DNA from: Fomes fomentarius
Taxonomy: Eukaryota; Basidiomycota; Agaricomycetes; Polyporales; Polyporaceae
Assembly (NCBI GenBank): GCA_022606135.1
Contig: JABYQN010000019.1
Location: 301,980 to 365,979 of the forward strand
DNA: 64,000 nucleotides
Direction of reading: 5' to 3'
In this document: one piece after another, positions 23,692 to 34,107 of the stretch
Layout: each line of letters begins with the position of its first letter
Position numbering within the stretch: the first letter of the stretch is position 1
Program-made: the position numbers and the translations under genes
Notes under the pieces: model-generated
Told to the model about the DNA's origin: nothing
Seen by the model: the letters and a program-made list of their open reading frames with translations, nothing else
Database searches by the model: none

Positions 23692-24819
23692 TGTAAGAGA
23701 CGATAAGACCGCAGATGCAGGAAGAAAGCGAGTGGAGCAGAGGGCGGACTCGATACTGGAGGAGATGCTGCACTCGGTCGTCTGGACGCTCCCTTAAGAC
23801 AAGTGGAGGATGGGGTACAGGGCTGATGTGCGTTCGGAATGTCTGTCGGTGACTCCTGCCACCCAGACTGTGTCCTTGGCGCGACTTCCCAGTGTTGGCG
23901 ACGGTCTGGTGCGGCACGTCAGTGCAGTTTTTAGCAGCCAATAGGCCGTGGTCCTTTATGATGGCAGCATTTATCCAGGATAATCGACATCCAGACTCTC
24001 GAAGGTTTCGGGGTCTCAACGACTACGCTGCTACCTTTCTTGGGTATTCGTGGACGGTACAGGATACTCGAGCGGGGTGAATGACTCCGAGTCCCGTGGT
24101 GCACGCCTGAGCCGCGATGCATCCTGCCAGTGGCTGGCGGCGTCGAGTCCAGAAGCTGGGATACGTCCATCAGCAGCCACAGGATCCACCTGCACGACGA
24201 GATGCACAGGGCTCGTAGCTGTGTCTGTGCAGAGGGATGTCGGGGCGCCGGCGTAGTACGCACCGCACGGCACGAGCACGAAAATAAGTGCCTGTGAATT
24301 TGATTGGTGGGCAGTGGGCACGTAATGGCCCCGCTAGGTTGAAGAGAGCTCATATCCATGCACGTCCTCTGACAATTCTCTTCATGTGCGGGCGGTGTCA
24401 CGTTGAGTTGGGCAGAAGCTGGATAGGTTTGGCCCAATGGGGAACCTCGGCTTCGGAAATGTCATATGCTGGGCGCGCTGACCAGCATCGTTCGCACTGG
24501 TGCTGACGCGGAAGCAAGGCCACAGGAAGCAACATGTCGTATCCTCTGGCTGTGCGCCGGTGCTAGTGCTATCCGCATCACACACGGACGCGCGAGACGG
24601 ACGCGCGAGAGGAGCGCGCAGTGTGACATGCTATTTCCAGGATACTCACTGTAGGAAATCGATCACCTTGTCATATCCAGGAAGATCCCGGTTGGCGCGT
24701 TACGACCCATTCATGCCCATCTTCTCTTCTCTTCGAGAAACCCCTAGAACTCTCTCTCCACACGAGCGCCGTCCCTTCCTAGTGGTTCCCTCGGCCCGGT
24801 GAATGTTGCTGCCATGAGC
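23692..24819. other. Intergenic upstream of PF5
   Basis: Promoter side of PF5 and 3' side of the AH-2 relic. The 168-codon minus frame (23931-24437) shows no domain. A short direct repeat GACGCGCGAGA occurs twice near 24588-24610. Confidence 0.45.
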
Positions 24820-25640
24820 GCGCCATATCCAGATATTACACAGAGACTGAGTCAGACCCACCCGCGCAGCAGCAAACGTGCTTTCTCTGTGCGGTCGGTG
24901 CCTAGGCCGACGGTGACATTGGGCCTATGCCAAGGCCACAACTTGACTCGCTCGTCTTCTCAGTGGACGATGGGCCTAGAAGGCCGTCAGTGCAGCGTTC
25001 CGTCAAAGGATATCTGCTTACATTGTATGTGTGTGCCTTTGCTCAGGGAAAGGGCGAGACTTGGCGAGTAGGTATGCCTCTGGCCAGCTGCGAAAGTAAA
25101 TTTCGATGGTTTTTCGAGAGCGAGACCACTTCACTTCCCGAATTGAGTGGAATCGGCGTTGCGATGATGTCCGCATGGCCCGCGTTGTTCTTCACATCAA
25201 GAGGCGCATCGATAGAAGTAGCCCGTGTGAGCCCTGATCCGGAGTTGAATTGGGTGAGGACGAATGACGCACCATCCCGATTGGGATCCTCCTCGAATCT
25301 CTTGCCAAACTTTCCCCTGAAAAACGTCCTCGCCGCAGGCTCGCTCGATGCCCGCGCAATATGTCAATGTGTCAATCTGCACAAACTCCGCCTTAACATC
25401 CCACGGAAGCTAGACTGCAGAATGGACAGTTTCCGAGATGGCGGGCCCGTCATTTCCGCCCGGCCTGTGCGTCTGTCGGGGGCGGAGCCGCCTGAGTCTC
25501 AGTGGCACTTCTCCAAAGATGTGATTCTCAAAAGAAAGTTGGGGGGGTGCTAAAGAGCGAGCGTGAGTCGAGAAGAGACTGACCCACCCTCCAGATCAAG
25601 TCCTTCCAGTAGTCCGAAGCATGGACTGTGCGCATTGGTT
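24820..25640 (-). pseudogene. AH-2: heavily decayed amidohydrolase relic
   Basis: The minus strand from about 24820 to 24990 reads NVTVGLGTDRTEKAR, matching NVTVGLGTDLADKAR of AH-3, and then a stop. The plus-strand bases around 24900 (CCTAGGCCGACGGTGACATT) are identical to a stretch near 29310 in AH-3. Further matches in the same order occur near 25160 (versus 29655), 25290 (versus 29757), 25480-25520 (versus 30150-30200) and 25580-25610 (versus 30245-30280). It is a co-linear remnant of the C-terminal half, full of stops and shifts, with no open frame left. Its extent toward 26 kb is uncertain. Confidence 0.6.
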
Positions 25641-26690
25641 GGTGGAGGAAACGCCGTCGGTGGAGTCAAATGTGCGAATGCGCATGGCAATGACGGGACA
25701 GAACCTATTAGTATACCCTCGAGTATTCAGCTCGATGTTGTCGGATTGGCCAGGGTACATACTCCGGGAAGCACTGCGGCCATTGGCATTAGCCTACGTT
25801 TCGGACGAGCAGCAGTTAGCAACTTGCAACTTCCTGACAAAATGGTCGGATATTGCCGACCGTGTGAGCATCGCCACAATTACTCAGCATCATGTCGTGA
25901 ACGTGAACGTTCAACCTGGCCAGCAGGCTTCTTCCGTTCAACTGGTATGAAGGATGGTCTGCCCTGCATCATCTGGCTATCATCGCGGCTCAGGCTAGCT
26001 CAAGGTGAGACTCACGTATGCCAGCTTATCTCAATGGCATGCGCGAGAGAATCATTCACACCATGCATCAGGGATCTGTCAACGAATGGTTCTCAAGTCG
26101 CCCTACCAAAGCCGCCGCCGCCCAAAGCGCACACCGGTGGGTACTTACTAGTCTCTCTCTCTCACGCACGTCCAGACCGGATACATATATAATACACCCT
26201 GTTATCATCTCTCGCAACTCTCGAGCTCAGTCACCCTTCCCCCCGCTGCTGCACTTAGCGCGCTTACTACCTCTGACATCGACTCGGACACCGAATGCTT
26301 ACTCTCTGCCTCACATACGCATCTGCCAGTGCTCAGACTTACTGCTACAACTGCGGCTCCAGACATTCAAGCAAGACCACGGGACCAGCGCTCGATTCAT
26401 CTCGGCCACCGGACGCGAAGTAACCACTAGCGTCAGCTCGCCTATGCCATCAATCCTCGTGTGTGGGGTGTGGGGTGAGATGAGATGGGGTGAGGCGACA
26501 GACGACACGACACATTCATCAACAGGCCTTCTGTCGATCGATCATCCGGGACCGTCAAACCATCTTCAAGTTGTGCTAACCACTGTCAGGCTGTCAATTG
26601 TCCCCGGTTCATCATTATCATACACCATCCCTCTCCATGATTCCGGACTCGTCTCTCCTTCCTCCGCGCATTCTGCTGACCTCAACGCGT
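25641..26690. other. Intergenic / possible further AH-2 remnants
   Basis: Plus-strand frames of 209 and 233 codons (25563-26192, 26018-26719) have no domain and overlap relic sequence; I treat them as chance frames. 26385-26690 is homologous to the 3' flank of PF5. Confidence 0.4.
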
Positions 26691-28075
26691 CTACCCGGCA
26701 CAACAAATCCCAAGAATAGGCTGGAGAGAGCCCCTGGAGACGTGCTCGATGCGCAGCAAGACGACCTCGTCCAGCCGCACGAGGCGTCCCTTGTGCATGA
26801 GTGGCTCCCCAACCTCGGCCGCGTGATGCTGTTCAATTGGAATTTGGCATCAGTGAGTGCTGATTCGAGATGAACCCCAGTGGGGTAGCCTAGTGAAAAC
26901 CTGGAAACTCACCAAGAGCTTCTTGAGCTCGTCAAAAACGAGCTGGCCCATCGCACGCACGGTCACCGGTAGCCCATATTGCTTCCCTCTAACCGGATCG
27001 TGGCGGACCCGTACCTGTGTGCCGTGCGCGGGGCACCGCCTCGCCGGGCATCGTATCAACTACCACCCGACCCCAGTTACAGTTAGCATCCTGCCTCCCA
27101 AGAAAGAAAAAACCAGTCGAATGGAGACCGACCTGGAAGCGCATGGACGCCTTGACACCGATAGATGAGGCATGGTCAAAGGCCGGTGAGGTGCCGTTCA
27201 CAAGGGCGTCGAGGGTGCTGAGCGTGACGCCGTGCTCTCCGTTGAAGCGGATAGGACCTGCCGGGATGCCGTCGACGGGTTGTTTTGCGGGATACGTGTC
27301 CTGGTGAAGAGAGTCGACGACTCGGATGCGACTGGCATGGGGCGCGCTCGTTGGGGCGAGCGCTTCCTCGGTCGGACCTGGGAGGGGAGGAGGAGAGGGA
27401 TCTTGAGATCCAGTGTATACGTTTGCTCTTTGCGCATTTGCTGTCGCGAGAGGGTCGGGGATGTAACAGGCGTCAGGCTGCTCGAGACAATACCTTATTG
27501 TAAATCTCTATTTGAGAGTGTAGATTGATGAGCTAGACTCACGTTATACATGCCGGTTTCGTAATAGGGGTCGGGGTAACCGCGGGAACCGGTTATAGAA
27601 ACATTGCGCATGTCGTTGACAAGCATATCGAGCGACGGAGCCGGTCGAGTCGGAGCTGACAGAGCACTACCGTACGCCGGCTCGTACAACCCTCCGGAGA
27701 GGGGTGGTTGCATCATGGACACGGAGCTGCGCAGCTATGCGGAGGGAGGTATGTCAAGCCTGTCCAATTTGATAGGTAAAAGCCAGATTATCACTCACGA
27801 TCTCCGTCATCAACTTGTGGTAGACTATTTGCACCAGCATCTCGTCGCCCAGCATCATACGGAGGTATTCCTGAAGTCTCATTTAATTTAGAGCAGTCCT
27901 TGTCGACCATGATGGCGCGCTCGGTGAACAACACTCACTTCGATGAAGCTGGACGGTGCTTCCAATGGGATTGGCAAGACGTTCTGAGAGCCGTACGCCT
28001 GGACACGGAGCGGGAGCGGGAGCGGGTGAGCGTCCTGTTCGCCATAATGAGCGGACATGCACTCACTTGAGACAT
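26691..28075 (-). CDS. PF family member 6 (uncharacterised)
   Basis: Seven minus-strand exons: 28067-28075 (MSQ), 27939-27998, 27799-27870, 27543-27734, 27133-27477, 26913-27059 and 26691-26828, all multiples of three with phase-0 introns; 320 residues. Same order as PF5: the M-x-Q micro-exon, YLRMMLGDEMLVQIVYHKLM, SLDMLVNDMRNVSITGSRGY, then IPAGPIRFNGEHGVTLSTLD ending SMRFQ, QVRVRHDPVRGKQYG with VTVRAMGQLVFDELKKLL, and the terminal exon with LVRLDEVVLLRIEHVSRGSL. The terminal exon is 138 nt, as in PF5. The 345-nt exon corresponds to two PF5 exons. Intact as far as can be read. Function unknown; no signal peptide or membrane segment. Confidence 0.75.
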
Positions 28076-28990
28076 GCTTTGCATATGCATAACGTAGATC
28101 GTGGGTACACGAAGGTTTTAAGGAGGAAGAGCGGATACTAGCAGAGGCAACTTTTGGGAGCTGCTTGTGATGCGACTCCTTTCTTTTAAGTCCGAGTCCT
28201 AGCGCCCAAGATATAATTCGCTCTCCGTGTTGGAGTACCATGACTCTCCAGGACCTGAGCACCGTGTCTTACACTGTCTCACCCTTACCTTGCATCTGTG
28301 GCACCCGGCTGCTGGCCAGTGCAAAACGGACAGTGAAGCTGCTCAGCCGTGTCGTGTAGTGTGGTCGGGCATGGGCGGCGCCGTTGTGCGACTAGTATTG
28401 CCGGGATAACTGTAAATTGGGTTTCATGTCGTAGTGCATCTTGATACCAAGGCATAGAAGGCTCGGGCAGGCCCCTCCTTCACGCGTCGGAGTGCACTGT
28501 GGACGCGAATAGACTGGAAAGTGACTCTACTAGACCACCTTCACGTTTGCTAGAAAGGGAGGAAACCTGTGCGTACCTCCGGAGCCCTCTGAGATCGGAG
28601 CGCCCTAGTAGAGCCCGCGGACGGAGAGAACGTAAGGGAAGCTCGGAAATTCACATGGTTCCTGAGATGGGTACCCTTACAAGGCAAATTTCGTGAGCAA
28701 AGCTCTCACTCTATGTGACAGCCCCGCCAGAACGATTCCATTGAAGACGCAGGTTTGTAATCTCATGACTGACCTTGTACGTACTCATTGTGTAGCCTCG
28801 GTTCGGAGTGGAGAAAGTAGGGTCACAATGGTGGGGCCCTTGGCGGTGTGATAGTCCCTTCCACACGCAGTTCGAGCCCGCCATCCACACGCAGTTCGAA
28901 CCCGCCATCGAGGGGGAACATCGCAGCCTTGAGGTGCGCACAGCCCGACCGTGACATAACACTGCCATGCAAAATTTCCAGTACATTGAG
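28076..28990. other. Intergenic between PF6 and AH-3
   Basis: Upstream side of PF6 and 3' side of AH-3. Besides the 24-nt tandem repeat listed separately I see nothing. Confidence 0.45.
28861..28908 (+). repeat. Two 24-nt tandem units
   Basis: Two adjacent 24-base units beginning CCACACGCAGTTCGA differ at one base. In one plus-strand frame they would encode HTQFEPAI twice, within a 30-codon open stretch. Possibly a leftover of a coding repeat. Confidence 0.85.
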
Positions 28991-31900
28991 CTACAACAAA
29001 TCGACCAGCCCGCGAGAGGGCGAGATCACTCCGACCACCTTTCCATAGCCTAAGAGATCCCCTCGGTGCGTTGCGATCAGTTCTTCCTCAGCCTCTTGCT
29101 CTTGTTGAGACACTCCCAGGAGCCTCTCGACGTTCGTGGATACAAGCGCGAGAGCCTGTGCTTTCGTGATAGATCCGTCAGCCTCAAGTGCGGCCTGTGG
29201 ACTCGTTGTCAGTGCGAGATCCCCGATATTCTGATTCCACACCACACAGAAGTCAGGCTCACCCACGCAGCGTCGAACCGTGCGTTGCGTGCTTTGTCTG
29301 CGAGGTCAGTACCTAGGCCGACGGTGACATTCTGTTCGAGCAGAACGACAATCTGGCTCTTCTCAGAGAGCGGCGGGCCGGGAAGGCTGTTGGCCAAATG
29401 CAAATGAGCGCAGCCCGTCGTCTGTCAAGATCCATTCGAAGAAGGAGAAGTCAGAAGTCTGCTTACATCCGATGGGCGTCCCATCGCTGGAGGAAAGGGC
29501 GGGGTTGAGTGAGGATCACCCCTACCCCCGCTTGTCCAAGCTCCGTCGCGAGCAGGTGGGCTTCTTGCGCCCCCACTAATGTGAATCTCAATGGCGCGAC
29601 GAGCGCGAGATCGCGCTCGACCTCGGACTTGAGGGTGATCAACGTCGCGATAATGTCCGCGTTATCAACATCAATGACAAGAGGCGCGTCACCCTGCACC
29701 GCACCCACGTGAGCTGAGTGGCCTTGGATTTGATTTTGGACTAGTCGCGCACCTTTCTGATCCTCTCAAACGCCTTGCCCAGCTCGCCATCAGTCTGGTG
29801 GAGGAGCAGGTGTCGCAATGCTGCAATCTGGGTGCTGACGCTGGAAGTTCTCCCCGGATGGATGGAGACGTGGACGGTGGTAGCCTCCTGAACGATAGCA
29901 CCTGTCTGGAGCTTGTGCTTCGCCGCAGTCGAGAACGCAGCGCTGATACCCAGGAGGAAACCGTCGCTCGTCGGTGCGACTACTCCCTTAGTGACTCCCG
30001 AGCGGTATGCCAACCTGTATAGCACTCAGCGGTCAGGGAGACGTCTGACGGGAGCTCGAGGAAGGCACGAACAGCGCATGACGAGTGCCGAATTGCAACC
30101 CGTCGACGGCCCGGATGACCCCGTTGCGTCCGCCCGCAGCACTGGGAACACTCGCAGTGAGTCCGTCGGGGACGGAGCCGTCTCTCGTTGATGCTTCTCC
30201 GGAGATCTCCTCCAGACCAAGCGGCGAGCCGAACGATGTCAAGCCAGGAGAGATCGACCCGCCCTCGAGGTCGACCACCTCCACTTTCACTTTGTTGTCC
30301 CTGTCTGATACGAGCGCGGACTGCACGCACGCGCTGGATGGGGAGGCGACGCATACGAGCTTGCCGGCCTTCACGACTGCAACCCACTGGAGATTGTCGC
30401 CCAGACTCTGCTCGGTGGGAACGACTTGTTCGACGCGTGCGGTGACGTTTGCACGTACGAACACGCTGCTCACGTTCGTGAAGAGGACCGTGTGCGTCAC
30501 AAAGGACTTGGGCTCAAGCGGCGGTAGACCGTCATATTCGAGCGCCTCCTTCGCTTCGTCGTCGAAGTTGGGTACCTTGGGGATATGCTGGAATGCCTTG
30601 GATTTGGCGAGTGTGTGCGGGGTGGACAGCTGTGGAATGCCATCGATCCAGACTTGCTGTGGGGTTGCGCCTAGTGCGAGCGGGTGGCTATCCCAAAGAA
30701 CGAGGTCTGCGGATACTAGTTAGAATGCGGACTTTAGCGGACGATATAATCATACCAGCATCATATCCTATGCACATCCATCATTTAGGTGTGATCTGCG
30801 GTAAAGGAGGAAGGTGTCACTGACCTTCCTTGATGTAGCCAATGCGATGGTCTTGCCCGATCACGCTGGCTGGAGTGGAAGTGACGGCAGCGAGGGCGAG
30901 ATTGTGCGGTAGACCATAGTAGTACGCTTGTTGGGCTTCCCAGAGCAGAAATCGCGAGTCCAGCACCGGATGGTCAGACTCAACAGGCGTGAGAGTCAGC
31001 ATAAACAATTATTGATGAGCTGAAGTAGTAGCTGCTGTACCTTCAGAACGACGCGGAGTCCATTATCTGCGAGAATGCGCGGGGCGAACTCGGAGCCACG
31101 GTACGACTCACGCTTGTATCGGCTGTGTGTCGCAAAGAGTGCTGCGGCAGGTGGTGTACCTGGGTATAACGAGTAAGATACACTCTGATGAGAACTCATC
31201 CTATGGCGAGGAACGGACCGTATGCAGACTTGAGGGTGTCTGGAACGAGATATGTCTCGTGCGCATGATGGAACGCCGCGATGGAGAACTTGAATTCGTT
31301 GGAAATGCGCACGAGATCGTCGAGATCGACAGTCTCGTAGCAATGCGTATGAACCTATGTGGATAAGGCACGATGCAATGAGCTTGCTGTCGATGTCGAT
31401 GTTGATTCATTGCTATCTCACCTTGACACGACCGCGAAGGACGTCTACCAAAGCTTCCCATTGGAGTTCTTCGGGATATTCACCGAGCCCTGCCCAATCA
31501 CCTCTCGTGGCCTTTGCGCAGTAGTCGTCTTGCGCTTCCTTGATCTGCCGAGCCTTCTCGTAGCTATCAAGATCCGTCAGAATGGTTTCCAGGCATGTAT
31601 AACGAGCAGGATGGCTCACCCTTGTCGGAAAGCCCACGCAGTGTCCATACGTGTGTTGGAGTACACTCGGTCTAGAATATATGACGGTCATGAAGGGTGT
31701 TTGTGTCCATGCCCGAGGAAAGTTCACATACCGGGATTCTCGCCACACGCATGTCTATAGCTCAGGTCAGCAGTGGCAGTGAGCGGAAGCATGGACGGGT
31801 GGAGACATACTTCATCTGCCGGTAGCGGAAGTAAGACTTAGGGTCGTACACGGTGGTGTTCGTCTCCCACGGACTCTCAAGGAGGAGGCTAGTCGGTGAC

Positions 31901-32928
31901 CGTTCGTCGGTATGTCGGAGCTTGATCACCGCTCCTTGCCCTCCGATGGCATTGGCTGAGCCGGGGAGGATCAGGGCCGACTACAGAACTGTGACGTCAG
32001 AGTGCGAGCTTGGTCGTGAAGCAGTCAGTGGGACGTACGGTCACACCGCCGGACACGCTGAGGGGAAGTGCGTCGTCGTGGGTGTCGAAGGCATCGAGCG
32101 CACGCAGCCACTGCACAGAGAAAGGCCGTAAGTTGGGCGAAACGAGACGGTGCGGATCATATGAAGCTTACGGGTAGGACGGGTCCCTTTCTGGAGTTTA
32201 CGTCCAGTGTGCCTTGTAGCATCGGAAGAGAGTATATCCCTCTATACAAGGGTCAGCTGATGGTTTCAGGTGCATTAAAGAGCCTCGTCACGAACAGGTG
32301 ACTGTGCAGATCAACGATTCTGAATGCAGTACAATAAGTGAGAAGACACATCGTGCGCGAGAGGGTCACAAGTGCTTACCCCGGCGAAACCCATCTTCCT
32401 TGAGCATCGACGCGCAGTATTGCGCTACTACGGGAGAGCTCTTGATAGTGGTCGAGGATACTGCCATCGATGGACCCGACTCTCTTGATCAGTCCGCCGT
32501 CTAGGAGTATGTCTCCACGGACGACTTGAAGACCATTCTCGCCGCCGGTCCAGATAGTCGCGTTCTGCAACGGTAATCAGCTTCACAGATAGGTGTTCAC
32601 TACGCCGAGGACTCACGGTGATCAGCGTGGGCCTAGTCCCGCTGACGAACCTGTCGGATTGAGGGCGCGTATGGAAATCCGAAGCAGGTCCTGGCTGGAC
32701 TTGAAGGAGTTGGCACTTCTCTAATATCTCTGCTGCGCGGACAGGCACGGGAGTCGCCACGCCTGAACTATCTCTGTATATGTGCAGAGCTATGCGACTA
32801 CATTGTATGGTCGCGAGAAGCAAGACGAGAGAGAGGAGAGCTCGAACGTGGCGCGATAGGTGCGGTTCGCGAACAACCCTCACAGTGGGTTGGTGGACCA
32901 CGACCGGTAACATCTTGTGGTGGTTCAT
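28991..32928 (-). CDS. AH-3: membrane-anchored amidohydrolase, CE9-like
   Basis: Large metallo-dependent hydrolase of the amidohydrolase superfamily; relatives in fungal genomes are often named carbohydrate esterase family 9-like. Multi-exon, minus strand, ATG at 32928. An N-terminal hydrophobic segment (ALLSLVLLLATIQC) after basic residues suggests a type II signal anchor. Then comes the composite-domain strand region (NATIWTGGENGLQVVRGDIL), the metal-binding exon IVDLHSHL (HxH), LPGSANAIGGQGAVIK, LQWEALVDVLRGRVKVHTHC, FHHAHETYLV (His ligands), VLKSDHPVLDSR (Asp ligand), and a second, amidohydrolase-like C-terminal half ending GVISPSRGLVDLL. No stops or shifts seen across exons, so I call it intact. 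It is head-to-head with AH-4. Substrate unknown; a deacetylase or amidase role is inference. Confidence 0.8.
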
Positions 32929-34107
32929 GACGAAGCTTGCATCCGGATCGGTACGGTGACTAAGTTGTACGCGTGGGTGAGTATTGCGTGGTACTGGTGG
33001 GAAATTAAGAGATCCAAGATCCAGTCAAGCGCCAAGTCGGGCCTGGGCGTTAGCTTGTGGCAACGCCGCAAACCAACTTCGCTGGTGGTGAGTACTTGCC
33101 GGGTTGATAGTGAATGCCTCGTATAGGGACCCTGGCGGTGGGCACAGCTCGCTCCCGGAGATCGACGCTGCGAGGAAGGTCGACCGTGATGGCCTGAGAT
33201 GGCTGCTGGGCTTGGAGCAGAATTCTGAGCATGCATGAGCGAGCGACTGAGAAATGTTGACTGCGTCATCGCAGTGTCTGCCCAGTTGGTTTGGGTACTG
33301 TAACATCTCTTTGGAAGCGTTGTGCACAGTGCAATTAGTACTCACACGCCCTCCGGCACTACTCGACTTGTATTAGCACTAGTGGGGCATTGAAAGAATG
33401 GTGGTACCTCCCGTACAATTGGGCCTCACCAGAAACATGCCGGGAACAATTTTTGATCTACTAACCAGGCTAACCAGGTCATCACGCAGAGGATCGACCA
33501 GGCATTATCGTGCTGCCCAAGTGTATGTGCCAGCGTCAAGTATTTCTCTCACTTTGAAACCTTTTGCGCACCACTAGGAAAAAGTGGGAACAGGATCAGA
33601 GCCATAGACGATTGTAGATGAAAGCCACCTCGCACACGAGAACGCATCCGTGTCGTCTCCTTCCATCTTCGTCTTCTTTATCAGAGTTTCCTCGAACATG
33701 TTGTAACGGGTACCACTCATGTTCGCAAACATGTTCAAGGCAAGCAAGGTCGAGTGAAGACAAGGTATGCAAGACCTTTCGATTATTGCGTTGTTACTAT
33801 CGCAAGAGGGGGAGCTACGACATCATCGTCTCATAACTAGAACTCCTCTATATTATCTTTGTCTATTCAAGCCATAACAGTGCGAATTGAGCGGAGAATA
33901 AGATGTGGGATGTGTTTGAAGCTTTTCAATATGCTGGTCAGTAGCCTGACTCGGTACCCCGTATTCGCACGTGGCTTGCTCGGCGATATCGGGAACTTGA
34001 ACAAGCTCAATCTCACGAAAAAACGCAATCGATAGTACTCACGCGCACGTCTTAGTACAAATGCACCACGGGCCTTGTAATAATTGGAGATAGCTCTGCA
34101 GGAAGTC
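32929..34107. other. Divergent promoter region between AH-3 and AH-4
   Basis: 1.18 kb separate the two divergent ATGs. Frames inside are short and unsupported. It may act as a shared bidirectional promoter; no obvious TATA or operator repeats stood out. Confidence 0.5.

Noticed and set aside
22604..24080. Several plus-strand frames over PF5 (up to 132 codons)
   Set aside because: All are antisense shadows of the eight in-frame PF5 exons.
25563..26719. Two plus-strand frames above 200 codons
   Set aside because: They lie opposite the decayed amidohydrolase relic and duplicated flank; no domain and low-complexity composition.
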